A DNA stretch of 64,000 bases from Aminobacter aminovorans (GCF_900445235.1 NZ_UFSM01000001.1:2929501-2993500); one strand, 5' to 3'. Shown: positions 37,262 through 47,019, counted from the stretch's first letter. Numbers and translations are program-made. Notes: generated from the letters alone by a model not told the origin.

Positions 37262-38635
37262 ATGACCGCGCGCATCCTCGTCGTTGACGACATACCGGCG
37301 AATGTGAAGCTGCTCGAAGTCAGGCTTCTCGCTGAATATTTCGAAGTGCTGACCGCCTTCAACGGACCCGACGCCATTGCTGCCTGCGAGGACGGCAAGG
37401 TCGATGTCGTGCTGCTCGACGTGATGATGCCCGGCATGGACGGTTTCGAGGTCTGCCGCCGCCTGAAGGCCGATCCAGCCACCGCCCACATTCCCGTCGT
37501 CATGGTCACCGCACTCGACCATGTCACCGATCGCGTGCGCGGGCTCGACGTCGGTGCCGACGATTTCCTGACCAAGCCGGTGAACGATCTCCAGCTGATC
37601 ACCCGCGTCAAAAGTCTCGTCCGTCTCAAGGTCCTGACCGACGAGCTCAGGCTGCGCTCCTCGACCACCCACAGCATCGGCGTGGACGAGCTGCTGGCCC
37701 GTTCCGACTTGCTCAGGGGCGAACTGCCGAAGGTTCTGCTCATCGACGAGCGGACGTCTTCCGCGGCCCATGTCGGCGCGCTTCTGGACGGAGCTGCCGA
37801 CGTGCAGATCGCCGCCGATCCGCAGTCGGGGCTCTTCAACGCGGCCGAAGGTGCCTATGAGTGCATCATCGTGTCGACGGGGTTCTCCGCGTTCGATCCG
37901 CTCAGGCTTTGCTCGCAGCTCAGGTCGCTCGACCGTACGCGCTCGCTGCCGATCGTACTGCTCGTCAACAAGGAAGAGGACGACCTTACCGTTCGCGGCC
38001 TCGAGCTTGGCATCAACGATTATCTGGTGCGGCCGCTCGACCGGCAGGAGCTGATCGCCCGGCTGCGCACCCAGGTGCGCCGCAAGCGCTACAATGACGA
38101 GCTCAGGCAGAGCGTCAGCCAGACCATCGAGATGGCGGTGACGGACGGTTTGACCGGCCTGCATAATCGTCGTTATCTCGACAGCCACCTGCCGCGGCTT
38201 GTCGAGCGTGCGGCTGCCCGCCGTCGGCCGCTGTCGCTGATGATCACCGATCTCGACCGCTTCAAACGCATCAATGACACGTTCGGCCATGATGGAGGCG
38301 ACGAGGTCCTGCGCGAATTCGCACGGCGGGTGAAGAAAAGCGTGCGCGGCATTGATCTCGCTTGCCGATTCGGCGGCGAGGAATTCGTTATCGTGATGCC
38401 GGATACCGAAGGCGCGCTCGCCGAGATCGTTGCCGAACGTATCCGCTCCGAAATCGCCAGGACGCCGTTCAGGATCGGCGGATCCGAGCAGGGTGTGTCG
38501 GTCACGGTCAGTGTCGGTGTCTCGGCGCTGGTGATGGAAGGCGACACGGTCGCCGGGCTGATGAAGCGTGCTGATCTGGCGCTTTACGACGCCAAGACAC
38601 GCGGCCGCAATCGTGTGGTTGCAAGGGCGGCCTGA
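37262..38635 (+). CDS. pleD: diguanylate cyclase response regulator PleD
   Basis: A 457-residue protein of three domains: an N-terminal receiver with D53 (LLDVMMPGMDGF), a degenerate second receiver (about 155-270) and a GGDEF domain with the active site GGEEF at 371-375. The inhibitory site RGID (362-365) lies six residues before it, so product feedback by c-di-GMP is expected. In Caulobacter PleD is phosphorylated at the pole and drives the swarmer-to-stalk change. Co-operonic with divK. Confidence 0.96.
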   Translation: MTARILVVDDIPANVKLLEVRLLAEYFEVLTAFNGPDAIAACEDGKVDVVLLDVMMPGMDGFEVCRRLKADPATAHIPVVMVTALDHVTDRVRGLDVGADDFLTKPVNDLQLITRVKSLVRLKVLTDELRLRSSTTHSIGVDELLARSDLLRGELPKVLLIDERTSSAAHVGALLDGAADVQIAADPQSGLFNAAEGAYECIIVSTGFSAFDPLRLCSQLRSLDRTRSLPIVLLVNKEEDDLTVRGLELGINDYLVRPLDRQELIARLRTQVRRKRYNDELRQSVSQTIEMAVTDGLTGLHNRRYLDSHLPRLVERAAARRRPLSLMITDLDRFKRINDTFGHDGGDEVLREFARRVKKSVRGIDLACRFGGEEFVIVMPDTEGALAEIVAERIRSEIARTPFRIGGSEQGVSVTVSVGVSALVMEGDTVAGLMKRADLALYDAKTRGRNRVVARAA

Positions 38636-39031
38636 GTCGCGGATCGGCTTCACGGTCAAGCACGTTAAGCTCAATCGTTTACCTTAACCCGAGCGATTCG
38701 CGAGCCGTGGTTAAGAAAGTGTTGATTTTCAAGCGATCTTGCGCGACTGTGAAATCGAGAAGAAGGACGGGCATCGGCACGAGGAGCACAGGCCGTATAG
38801 CCCTATTTGATGCCCCATGATGCTCAGGTCCGCCGCATCTCCTGGGTCCGTGGGGTCGGCCGGCCGGCACTGGCACATAGTGGCCTCCTCGTACCGCTGC
38901 CAGAAGCCGACCGGCCCCCTTTCTCGAAATCAACTTCATATTGGCTGAGCGTGGGGAAGGTGGCTTTTCCGCATGTCCCTTGGCTCGTCGGGCGCAGTCG
39001 GCGCCGGCTGCATGAATCCCATGAAAACAAA
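38636..39031. other. intergenic region after pleD, no gene seen
   Basis: About 400 bp between the pleD stop and the rpmG terminator. The first 80 bp are AT-richer, with CTTAAC/GTTAAG repeats (near 38665, 38683 and 38709) that do not make a standard CtrA spacing. The rest is GC-rich, with no convincing reading frame or RNA fold. Confidence 0.4.
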
Positions 39032-39054
39032 AACGCCGCCCGAGGGGCGGCGTT
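39025..39054 (-). terminator. rho-independent terminator of rpmG
   Basis: A perfect 10-bp stem AACGCCGCCC / GGGCGGCGTT (39032-39041 with 39045-39054), loop of three bases, followed on the minus strand by TTTTTGTTTT. It starts about 25 bp after the rpmG stop. Confidence 0.88.
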
Positions 39055-39078
39055 CCGGAATTCCTGGAGGCAACCAGA

Positions 39079-39246
39079 TTACTTGATCTTGGTTTCCTTG
39101 AATTCGACGTGCTTCTTCGCAACCGGGTCGTACTTGCGGAACGACAGCTTTTCCGTCTTCGTGCGGCTGTTCTTGCTCGTCACGTAGAAGAAACCGGTGT
39201 CGGCGGTCGACAGAAGCTTGATCTTGATGTTTGCAGCCTTGGCCAT
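39079..39246 (-). CDS. rpmG: 50S ribosomal protein L33
   Basis: A 55-residue ribosomal protein, read directly from the minus strand: [19 protein letters not shown], then [17 protein letters not shown] and [19 protein letters not shown]. It is the cysteine-free form of L33 that does not bind zinc. Length is exactly typical. A sigma-70-type promoter lies about 80 bp upstream and a strong terminator follows, so it is an independent unit separated from the MFS gene before it. Confidence 0.96.
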   Translation of the reverse strand: MAKAANIKIKLLSTADTGFFYVTSKNSRTKTEKLSFRKYDPVAKKHVEFKETKIK

Positions 39247-39324
39247 GATTCTCGTCCGTTAATTGTCTGGAGTTGCACCCGCCTCAGGACGGGAAAACAA
39301 CCCGGACGCGGAAAACCTGCGGGA

Positions 39325-39353
39325 CACATAAAGAACGCGCCCGGAAAGTCAAG
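39325..39353 (-). promoter_or_regulatory. rpmG promoter
   Basis: Reading the minus strand, CTTGAC (39353-39348), a 17-bp spacer, then TATGTG (39330-39325) match the alphaproteobacterial housekeeping pattern CTTGAC-N17-CTATAT. The predicted start is near 39318, giving a leader of about 70 bases. Confidence 0.55.
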
Positions 39354-39363
39354 CCTTGGCGCG

Positions 39364-40545
39364 CTATCGGCTCGATTTCGCGGCAATACGGCCCAGTCCG
39401 ATGGCGATGTAGCCGCCGAAGAACACCGCCAGCGCCCAGCCGAATCCGTTGGGGCCGAAGATATCCATGAAGATGCCGATGACCTGCGGACCCAGGATCA
39501 TGCCGACGCCGTAGCAGAAGATGAAGGCGGCGTTGGCCGAGGCCAGGTCGCGGCCCGATAGCTGTGCGCCGAGATGCGCGAGGCCGACCGTGTAGAGTGC
39601 CGCCACCACACCGCCCCATACAAACAGCATGCCCGCCATCAGGTGCCAGTTGACGGTCAACAACGGCATCGCCAGCGTTCCGCCCAGACCGACAAGGGCG
39701 CAGATGAGCAGCAGGATGCGGCGATCGCCGATGCGGTCGCTCAGCATGCCGATCGGAATCTGCAGCAGGAAATTGCCGAGCCCGATCATGGTCAGCAGCA
39801 TCGCTGCCTCGCCCTCGGTGTAGCCGATGCGCTGGCCGTAGATCGGGAACAGTGCGAAGCCGCCTGTTTCCACCGCACCGAAGACGAGAACGGCGGCGGT
39901 CGCTGTCGGCACGATCCAGATGTAGCGGAAGAAGCCACCCTTGCCGCCTTCGGAGACGATCCTGGGGCTTTCGCTGCGCGCCAGCAAGACGGGAATCGCG
40001 GCGATCATGACGAAGGCGAAGGTCAGGCCGAACGGCAGGAAGCCGCTGCTGCCGATCTGCGAGAACAGCCACGGGCCGGCGGCGAAGCCGAGCGAAAGCA
40101 CTGTGGCGTAGATGCCGAGCACCAGGCCACGCCGATGGGGCGGGGCACAGGTGCTGATCCAGAATTCCGACAGGATGAAAAGCACGGTCAGCGCGAAATG
40201 CAGCACCGCCCGCAACGGAAACCACATCCAGAAGGACTGGGCGAAATAGAAGCCGACAAAGGCCACCGCGCCGGCGAGAATCATCACCAGCATCGTCCAG
40301 ACGACGCCAAGACGCATGGCGATCGGCGTGGCGAGTGGGGCTGCGGCAATCGAAGCAATGCCGGCGACGGCGGTGTTGAGGCCGATCATCGAGGAGGAAT
40401 AGCCGCGCGATTCGAGAATCACGCTCAGGAGCGGAATGCCCAGGCCAATGGCGATGCCGACGACGCTGATCGAGGCGATAGCCGCGGAAATCGAGCGCCA
40501 GTGCACCCGTTCGACGTTTTCAGCCTCCTGAAGGGTATCGGTCAT
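39364..40545 (-). CDS. MFS transporter, YcaD/sugar-efflux-like
   Basis: A 393-residue, about 12-span carrier beginning MTDTLQEAENVERVHWRSI. It has PLATPIAMRLGVVWTML after helix 2, GIYATVLSLGFAAGPWLF in helix 5, and IPIGMLSDRIGDRRILLL in the second half, where the DRxGxRR loop signature is clear. The substrate is unknown. It starts seven bases after the NUDIX gene, so both are probably co-transcribed. An upstream in-frame extension reads through the NUDIX gene in another frame and is not real. Confidence 0.87.
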   Translation of the reverse strand: MTDTLQEAENVERVHWRSISAAIASISVVGIAIGLGIPLLSVILESRGYSSSMIGLNTAVAGIASIAAAPLATPIAMRLGVVWTMLVMILAGAVAFVGFYFAQSFWMWFPLRAVLHFALTVLFILSEFWISTCAPPHRRGLVLGIYATVLSLGFAAGPWLFSQIGSSGFLPFGLTFAFVMIAAIPVLLARSESPRIVSEGGKGGFFRYIWIVPTATAAVLVFGAVETGGFALFPIYGQRIGYTEGEAAMLLTMIGLGNFLLQIPIGMLSDRIGDRRILLLICALVGLGGTLAMPLLTVNWHLMAGMLFVWGGVVAALYTVGLAHLGAQLSGRDLASANAAFIFCYGVGMILGPQVIGIFMDIFGPNGFGWALAVFFGGYIAIGLGRIAAKSSR

Positions 40546-40552
40546 GCAATGC

Positions 40553-41293
40553 CTACAGGATGTCGCGGCGGAAGCGTTGGGCGAACATGCGGTAGAACGG
40601 CACCTCGCCACCCGGCTCAAGCCCGGGGTCTGTCGCCAGCCGCTGTCTGAGGTCGCCGAGCACCGACTGGGTGATGGCGGGGATGTCGGCCTGCATGGCG
40701 TCGGCCAGGGGCAGCCAGACCAGTTCTTCGAGCTCGTTTGTCGGGCCGCCCTCAGGCAGTTCGACGGCGACGTCGCTGCGCCAAGCCGAGAGGAAACGAG
40801 TGTCGAAGCGCCTGACACGGCCGGGAGGGGTGACCGCGCGTGCGATGAAGCGCAGGCAGCCGAGAGTCGGTGCCACGCCATGTTCGGCAAAGCCTTGCCA
40901 GTCGGCCTTGGTGGTCGAGAACGGGCTGCGACGGCCGATCAGCAGACCGGCTTCTTCATAGGTTTCGCGAATCGCCGAAAGCGCGATTGCCCGGGCGCGC
41001 GCGATGCTGACGCGACCAGTTCCGGCGCGCAGCTTGTCCTGTTCGTCGGGATGAAGCTCGTCGGCCACTTTGATGCGGCTGTCCGCCGGGTCGGTGCGGC
41101 CACCGGGAAAGACGAATTTCCCGGGCATGAAGGCGTGCTTCATGTGGCGCCGGCCCATCAGCACCAGCACATCATCGCCCTTGCGGTCGAGCAGGATCAG
41201 CGTCGCCGCGTCGCGCGGACGCAATGGCGCGCCGCTCTTTACCATTTCCCTGGCTTCGAGCCTGTCGAGTTCTGCTTTGCTAATGCCATCCAT
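40553..41293 (-). CDS. NUDIX hydrolase, NUDT19-like
   Basis: A 246-residue Nudix-fold hydrolase. FPGGRTDPADSRI (about 59-71) and IRETYEEAGLLIG (about 108-120) form the Nudix box, split by a charged insertion of about 35 residues as in the NUDT19/NUDT7-like group of CoA or nucleoside-diphosphate hydrolases. The start is ATG 41293 (MDGISKAEL). It lies in the rnr-DUF983-NUDIX-MFS run. The substrate is not defined. Confidence 0.87.
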   Translation of the reverse strand: MDGISKAELDRLEAREMVKSGAPLRPRDAATLILLDRKGDDVLVLMGRRHMKHAFMPGKFVFPGGRTDPADSRIKVADELHPDEQDKLRAGTGRVSIARARAIALSAIRETYEEAGLLIGRRSPFSTTKADWQGFAEHGVAPTLGCLRFIARAVTPPGRVRRFDTRFLSAWRSDVAVELPEGGPTNELEELVWLPLADAMQADIPAITQSVLGDLRQRLATDPGLEPGGEVPFYRMFAQRFRRDIL

Positions 41294-41366
41294 CGCGGCT
41301 GTCCTAACGGAATGTCGGGGTGGACGGAAGCACTTGCTTGCCCTTGGGCATTGCGCCAGCGCCGGT

Positions 41367-41804
41367 TCAGGCTTCTGGTAGCGTTTCGACGTCGTCTTCT
41401 TCGCCGCCGAAGCCGTGCATGTAGAGCGCCCACTGCATGCCGACGACGGCACCCTTCATCGGGCGCAGCAGGGCGAGTGCAGAAACGATCGTCAGCGGCA
41501 CCCAGATCAGCAGATGCTGCCACAAGGCGAGCGTGCTGGTCGCCTCGACGCCCATGAAGGCACCAACGACGATGTGGCCGACGATGACGACGACGAGATA
41601 GGCGGGCAGGTCGTCGGCACGATGATGGAAGATCTCTTCGCGGCAGACTTCGCATCTATCGACGGTCGTGACGAAGGAGGCGAAGAGCTTGCCCTGGCCG
41701 CAATTCGGGCATTTGCAGAACAGGCCCCGCTTGATCGCTTGCCAGACCGGCCGGGGTTCACGCACGACCTTTGGGTGGTCGCCGCCGAATACCTGTTCTT
41801 CCAT
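41367..41804 (-). CDS. DUF983 membrane protein
   Basis: A 145-residue protein with an N-terminal zinc-ribbon (FCKCPNCGQGKLF and DRCEVCREE, about 28-60) and two membrane spans (about 70-90 and 97-114). DUF983 is widespread in Alphaproteobacteria and has unknown function. AGGAG lies six bases before ATG 41804; another in-frame ATG at 41810 overlaps the rnr stop (ATGA). Either way it is translationally coupled to rnr. Confidence 0.85.
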   Translation of the reverse strand: MEEQVFGGDHPKVVREPRPVWQAIKRGLFCKCPNCGQGKLFASFVTTVDRCEVCREEIFHHRADDLPAYLVVVIVGHIVVGAFMGVEATSTLALWQHLLIWVPLTIVSALALLRPMKGAVVGMQWALYMHGFGGEEDDVETLPEA

Positions 41805-41806
41805 CG

Positions 41807-44122
41807 TCATCTCCTGCCGCGCGGTCCTCGCCGTGGCTGGGAGGCGCGGGCACGCGTTCTTTGCCCCTTGGTCTTGTGGAAGGAGCGCTTGGAACCGGGC
41901 AGGGGCTTCGGTTCGGTCAGCATCTCGAAGCGCATGGCACCCGCCAGAGGCGCGATCTCGACCAGCTTGACCTCGACGCGGTCGGCGAGCTGGTAGCCCT
42001 TGCCGGAGCGTTCACCGAACAAGGCGCGGGCGGCTTCGTCGAAGTGGTAGTAGTCGTCACCCAAGGATGACACGGGGATGAAACCATCCGCGCCATATTG
42101 CGGCAATTGGACAAATAGTCCCGCCTTGACCACACCGGAGATGCGCGCGTCGAAGGTCTCGTCGACGCGTTCGGCCAGGAAGCCGGCGACCAGCCGGTCG
42201 ACGGTCTCGCGCTCGGCCGCCATGGCGCGGCGTTCGGTCTGCGAGATCAGGCCCGCAATCTCTTCCAGCCGCGCTTCTTCCTGGAGTGTCAGCCCGCCGG
42301 CGCCCAGGCCGAGCGAACCGATCAGCGCGCGATGGACGATGAGGTCGGCATATCGGCGGATCGGCGATGTGAAATGCGCGTAGCGGCGCAGATTGAGGCC
42401 GAAGTGGCCAATATTGTCGGGGTTGTACTCGGCCTGGCTCTGCGAGCGCAACACCACCTCGTTGACCAGCTGCTCGTTGTCGCCGCCGCGCACCTGCGCG
42501 AGGATGCCGTTGAACTGGCTTGGGCGCATCGCGGCCCCGCGCGCCAGCGACAGGCCGATCGTCTGCAGGAACTCGCGCAGCGACTCCTGCTTGGCGAGCG
42601 ATGGGCCGTCATGGATACGGTAGACGAGCTTCTGCTTCTTGTTTTCCAACGTCTCGGCAGCAGCGACGTTGGCCTGGATCATGAACTCCTCGATCAGCTT
42701 GTGGGCATCGAGGCGATCGGGAACGATGACGCGGTCCACCGTGCCGTCAGGCTTGAGCAGGATCTTGCGTTCCGGCAGGTCGAGTTCGAGCGGCTGGCGG
42801 CTGTCGCGGCCGCGCTTGAGCACGTCATAGGCGGCCCAGAGCGGCTTGAGGATGCTTTCCAGGATCGGTCCGGTCTTGTCATCCGCCACGCCGTCAATGG
42901 CGGCCTGGGCCTGCGGATAGGCGAGGCGGGCCGCAGACCGCATCATGATGCGGTGGAAGGCGTGCCTGGTCTTGCGGCCTTCCGCCGAAAACGTCATGCG
43001 CACGGCAAGAGCCGGGCGGTCGACGCCTTCGCGCAGCGAGCACAGGTCGTTGGAGATGCGTTCGGGCAGCATCGGCACGACACGGTCGGGGAAGTAGACC
43101 GAGTTGCCGCGCTTCAGCGCTTCGTTATCGAGCGCCGTGCCCGGACGGACATAAGCCGCCACGTCGGCGATGGCGACGGTGACGATGAAGCCGCCTGGGT
43201 TCTTCTCGTCCGTATCCGGCTCGGCATAGACGGCGTCGTCGTGATCCTTGGCGTCGGCCGGGTCGATGGTGACCAGTGGCAGCTCGCGCCAATCCTCGCG
43301 CTTGCCGTCGAGCGTTGCCGGTTTCACGGCCTCGGCCTCGGCGATCACTTCGGCGGGGAAGATGTGGGGAATGTCATGCGCATGGATGGCGATCATCGAG
43401 ACCGCCTTCTCATTGGTCAGCGAGCCCAGCACCGAGACCACCTTGGCGCGCGGCAGGCCGTAGCGGCTGGCGCGTTCCGGCACCACCTCGACGAGGTCGC
43501 CATCCTTGGCGCCGTTCTGGTGGTCCTTTTCGATCACCAGCTCGGGCTGACGGCGCTCGACCGGCTCGATGCGGAACGTGCCGTCCTTGAGGATACGGAA
43601 GATGCCGAGCGCGGTGTCGCTGCGCTTTTCGAAAATCTTCATCACGCGCGCCGTGTAGGCCGGCTCGTTGTCGTCTATGTGATCCTCGATCGGGAAGGTC
43701 TTGGCCAGTACGCGGTCGCCGACGCCGGGCGTCGGCCCGTTGCCGCCGCGCGACAGCTTGATGGCAACGATCTGGCCATCCGGCTGTTCGGAGGCGCGAG
43801 CGAGCAGCGTGCCTTCGGCGTCGCGGCCGAAAATGTCGAGCACGGCGACATGCGGCAGCGCGCCGGCGCGCGTCAGGCGCTTGCGGCTCTTTTCGAGCAG
43901 GCCCTCGTCCTGCAATTCGCGCAGCAGGTGCTTGAGCCAGATGCGGTCGTCGTTCTTGAGCGCAAAGGCTTTGGCGATGTCACGCTTGCCACTGCGGTCG
44001 GGATTCTCCGCGATGTAGCGCAGAATCTCGTCCCGCGACGGCCGGTAGATGTCCTTGCCTCGGACCTCGTCGCTTGCGGCGCGTCTGGTGCCGGCATTTC
44101 GTCCGGAAATCTTTCGCGCCAC
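41807..44122 (-). CDS. rnr: ribonuclease R
   Basis: A 771-residue 3'-to-5' exoribonuclease of the RNase II family that degrades structured RNA. A winged-helix start (about 25-85) and cold-shock domains are followed by the RNB catalytic block VTIDPADAKDHDDAVY (about 281-296), whose Asp residues bind Mg, then RISNDLCSLREGVDRPALA and RRYAHFTSPIRRYADL. An S1 domain (about 655-735) precedes a basic tail of Arg/Lys. Length is typical. It lies six bases after topA on the same strand. Confidence 0.96.
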   Translation of the reverse strand: MARKISGRNAGTRRAASDEVRGKDIYRPSRDEILRYIAENPDRSGKRDIAKAFALKNDDRIWLKHLLRELQDEGLLEKSRKRLTRAGALPHVAVLDIFGRDAEGTLLARASEQPDGQIVAIKLSRGGNGPTPGVGDRVLAKTFPIEDHIDDNEPAYTARVMKIFEKRSDTALGIFRILKDGTFRIEPVERRQPELVIEKDHQNGAKDGDLVEVVPERASRYGLPRAKVVSVLGSLTNEKAVSMIAIHAHDIPHIFPAEVIAEAEAVKPATLDGKREDWRELPLVTIDPADAKDHDDAVYAEPDTDEKNPGGFIVTVAIADVAAYVRPGTALDNEALKRGNSVYFPDRVVPMLPERISNDLCSLREGVDRPALAVRMTFSAEGRKTRHAFHRIMMRSAARLAYPQAQAAIDGVADDKTGPILESILKPLWAAYDVLKRGRDSRQPLELDLPERKILLKPDGTVDRVIVPDRLDAHKLIEEFMIQANVAAAETLENKKQKLVYRIHDGPSLAKQESLREFLQTIGLSLARGAAMRPSQFNGILAQVRGGDNEQLVNEVVLRSQSQAEYNPDNIGHFGLNLRRYAHFTSPIRRYADLIVHRALIGSLGLGAGGLTLQEEARLEEIAGLISQTERRAMAAERETVDRLVAGFLAERVDETFDARISGVVKAGLFVQLPQYGADGFIPVSSLGDDYYHFDEAARALFGERSGKGYQLADRVEVKLVEIAPLAGAMRFEMLTEPKPLPGSKRSFHKTKGQRTRARASQPRRGPRGRR

Positions 44123-44128
44123 GGTCGC

Positions 44129-46741
44129 CTAGTCCTTCTTCTTGGCCTTGCTGGCGGCCGCTTTCTTGGTTGCGCTGGCCGCGGGCTTCTTGGCGGCACG
44201 GGCAGGCTTCTTGGCGCCGCCGCCTTTCGCTTCCTTTTCGGCGATCAAAGCAAGCGCTGCTTCCATGGTGACGGTGGCCGGATCCGTATTCTTCGGCAAG
44301 GTAGCATTGACCTTGCCAAAATTGACATAGGCGCCGTACTTGCCGTCGCGCACGGTGACATTGCCGCCGCCTGCGGGGTGCTCGCCGAGATCCTTCAAGG
44401 CTGCCGGGGTGCCGCCGCCCCGTCCGCCCTTGCCCTTGGCCTGCTTTTCGGCAAGCACGGTGACCGCGCGGTTGAGGCCGATCGAGAACACGTCCTCGAT
44501 GCTTTCGAGATTGGCGTAGGCGCCGTCATGCAGCACGAACGGGCCATAGCGGCCAAGACCGGCCGAAATCATCTTGCCCGTCTCAGGATGTTGGCCGACA
44601 TCGCGCGGCAGCGCCAGCAAAGCGAGCGCCTTTTCATGGTCGATGGAGGCCGCCGCCCAGCCCTTGGGCAGGCTCGAGCGCTTTGCCTCCTTGCCGTCGC
44701 CGCGCTGGATGTAGGGACCGAAGCGGCCGCTGCGCAGCGTGATCTCTTCATTGGTGTAGGGATCGCTGCCCAGGATCTTGGTGCCGTCTTCCATGCCGCC
44801 ATTGTCGCCATTGCCGCCGGGACCGTCGAGCTGGCGAGTGAAACCGCATTCGGGGTAGTTGGAGCAGCCGACGAAAGCGCCATACTTGCCGAGCTTGAGC
44901 GACAGGTTGCCGGTGCCGCATTTCGGGCAGATGCGCGGATTCGATCCGTCCTCGCGGTCCGGGAACACCAGAGGTGCGAGTTCCTCGTTCAGCGCGTCCA
45001 AAACGTTGGTGACGCGCAGCTCCTTGATCTCGTCGACGGCGCCGGAAAAGTCCTTCCAGAAATCGGACAGCACGTCGCGCCAGGCGAGCTTGCCGTCGGA
45101 GACTAAGTCGAGCTTTTCCTCGAGCGAGGCGGTGAAGTCGTATTCGACATAGTGCCGGAAGAAGCTCTCCATGAAGGCGGTGACCAGCCGCCCCTTCGCC
45201 TGGGGCACGAGCTTGCGGTTCTCGATCTTCACATAGTCGCGGTCCTCAAGCGTCTTGAGTGTGGCGACATAGGTCGAGGGCCGGCCGATGCCGAGCTCTT
45301 CCATCTTCTTGATGAAGCTGGCTTCGGAATAGCGGGGCGGCGGCTCGGTTGTGTGATGAGTGGCGTTGACGCTCTCACGCTTGAGCGTTTCGTCGGCACG
45401 AATCTCGGGAAGGCGACGGCTTTCCTCGTCTTCCGAATCTTCGTCCTTTTGCTCGGTATAGGCGGCGATGAAGCCGTCGAAACGGGTGACCGAACCGACG
45501 GCGCGCAGGCTGGCAGTCCTTGCGCCATTGCGCGCCTCGATCTCGACGGTGGTGCGCTCGATCTCGGCGGGCTGCATCTGGCTGGCGATCGCGCGCTTCC
45601 AGATCATCTCATAGAGTCGGGCCTGGTCGGCATCGAGGAACTTGCGCATCTCGGCCGGCGTGCGATTGAAGTCGGTCGGACGGATGGCTTCGTGCGCTTC
45701 CTGGGCGTTCTTGGCCTTAGTGGTGTACTGGCGCGCCTTTTCGGGCAGGTACTTGGCGCCGAATTCCTTGACGATGGCGTTGCGAGCGGCCTCGATGGCC
45801 TCCGGCGCCATCTGCACGCCGTCGGTACGCATATAGGTGATCAGACCTGCGATCTCGCCGCCGATCTCCATGCCTTCATAAAGCCGCTGGGCGACCTGCA
45901 TCGTGCGGCTTGCCGAGAAGCCGAGACGCGAGGACGCCGCCTGCTGCAAAGTCGACGTCGTAAACGGCGCGCTCGGGTTGCGCCGGGTCGGCTTGGCCTC
46001 GACCGACAGCGTCTTGAAGCTGGCGCCATCGAGCATCGCCTTGATGTCGTCAGCCATGGTCTGCGAGGAGATGTCGAGCTTCTGCAGCTTCTTGCCGTCG
46101 AAAGCGGTCAGCCTGGCTTCGAAGTTTTCCGCACGCGGCGTGCCGAGGGTGGCTGCGATCTGCCAGTATTCCTCACGCACGAAGCGCTCGATCTCGGCCT
46201 CGCGGTCGCAGACGAAGCGCAGCGCCACAGACTGCACGCGGCCAGCCGAACGGGCGCCGGGCAGTTTGCGCCACAGCACCGGTGACAGCGTGAAACCGAC
46301 GAGATAGTCGAGGGCGCGGCGCGCCAGATAGGCGTCGACCAGCGGCGGATCGATCTCGCGCGGATTGGAGATGGCTTCGAGCACCGCCTGCTTGGTGATC
46401 GAGTTGAAGGCGACGCGCTTGATCGTCTTGTCCTTCAGCACCCGCTTCTGCTTCAGCACCTCGAGCACGTGCCAGGCGATGGCTTCACCTTCGCGATCCG
46501 GATCGGTTGCGAGGATCAGGCCATCGGCTTCCTTGACCGCCTTGGCGATGTCGTTGAGCCGCTTCGCCGAAGCGCTGTCGACCGCCCAGGACATGGCAAA
46601 ATCGTCTTCCGGTTTAACCGAGCCGTCCTTGGCCGGCAAATCGCGGACATGGCCGAACGAGGCGAGAACCTTGTAGTTCCGGCCCAGGTACTTGTTGATG
46701 CTTTTCACCTTGTTCGGTGACTCGACGACAACGACGTCCAT
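44129..46741 (-). CDS. topA: DNA topoisomerase I
   Basis: An 870-residue type IA topoisomerase that relaxes negative supercoils. The TOPRIM domain starts DVVVVESPNKVKSINKYLG and has ILATDPDREGEAIAWHV. The nucleophilic Tyr is in GLITYMRTDGVQM near residue 303. One four-Cys zinc finger is visible (CPKCGTGNLSLKLG then CSNYPEC), followed by several Topo_C repeats (KYGAFVGC-like, RFGPYIQRG, RYGPFVLHDG, KYGAYVNFG). A Lys/Ala-rich basic tail ends the protein. Length matches alphaproteobacterial TopA. Confidence 0.97.
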   Translation of the reverse strand: MDVVVVESPNKVKSINKYLGRNYKVLASFGHVRDLPAKDGSVKPEDDFAMSWAVDSASAKRLNDIAKAVKEADGLILATDPDREGEAIAWHVLEVLKQKRVLKDKTIKRVAFNSITKQAVLEAISNPREIDPPLVDAYLARRALDYLVGFTLSPVLWRKLPGARSAGRVQSVALRFVCDREAEIERFVREEYWQIAATLGTPRAENFEARLTAFDGKKLQKLDISSQTMADDIKAMLDGASFKTLSVEAKPTRRNPSAPFTTSTLQQAASSRLGFSASRTMQVAQRLYEGMEIGGEIAGLITYMRTDGVQMAPEAIEAARNAIVKEFGAKYLPEKARQYTTKAKNAQEAHEAIRPTDFNRTPAEMRKFLDADQARLYEMIWKRAIASQMQPAEIERTTVEIEARNGARTASLRAVGSVTRFDGFIAAYTEQKDEDSEDEESRRLPEIRADETLKRESVNATHHTTEPPPRYSEASFIKKMEELGIGRPSTYVATLKTLEDRDYVKIENRKLVPQAKGRLVTAFMESFFRHYVEYDFTASLEEKLDLVSDGKLAWRDVLSDFWKDFSGAVDEIKELRVTNVLDALNEELAPLVFPDREDGSNPRICPKCGTGNLSLKLGKYGAFVGCSNYPECGFTRQLDGPGGNGDNGGMEDGTKILGSDPYTNEEITLRSGRFGPYIQRGDGKEAKRSSLPKGWAAASIDHEKALALLALPRDVGQHPETGKMISAGLGRYGPFVLHDGAYANLESIEDVFSIGLNRAVTVLAEKQAKGKGGRGGGTPAALKDLGEHPAGGGNVTVRDGKYGAYVNFGKVNATLPKNTDPATVTMEAALALIAEKEAKGGGAKKPARAAKKPAASATKKAAASKAKKKD

Positions 46742-46878
46742 ATGTGGCTGATTTTCCAGTGAAGCGCCAAAACAACGGCAAACGGCGCGTGGCGAAGATT
46801 TTGAATTCGCTCGTCACATGGCCGCGCTTTTCGGTCCGGTCAAGGGGAAGGGGGCAAAAACGACGGTGAAGAACGGGA

Positions 46879-46920
46879 TTGCAATCCAGGGTATATTAAA
46901 TCTCGCTGTTGCAATTCAGG
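46879..46920. repeat. spaced direct repeat upstream of topA
   Basis: TTGCAATCCAGG (46879-46890) and TTGCAATTCAGG (46909-46920) differ at one base and start 30 bp apart, about three helical turns. They flank the AT-rich GTATATTAAA. They lie 138-180 bp upstream of the topA start, in the dprA-topA gap. An operator pair is possible. Confidence 0.35.
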
Positions 46921-47019
46921 ATGGTTTTGCCATGATTCCGCCAGCGCCGGTTGCGGCTGGTCTTGGCACCGGAACTGGCGCCGGCTCACGCCGAGCCCGA
47001 CCGTTGCGGCGAGCGGCAG

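Noticed and set aside
38660..38715. Several TTAAC/GTTAA words after pleD as a CtrA site
   Set aside because: Spacings are about 15 and 22 bases, not the seven-base spacing, and no gene start follows.
38679..39187. Reading frames on both strands across rpmG (147 and 126 codons)
   Set aside because: They run through the rpmG terminator hairpin and the conserved L33 gene in other frames and show no homology.
42332..45106. 924-codon plus-strand frame over rnr and topA
   Set aside because: It spans two conserved minus-strand genes and has shadow composition and no domain.
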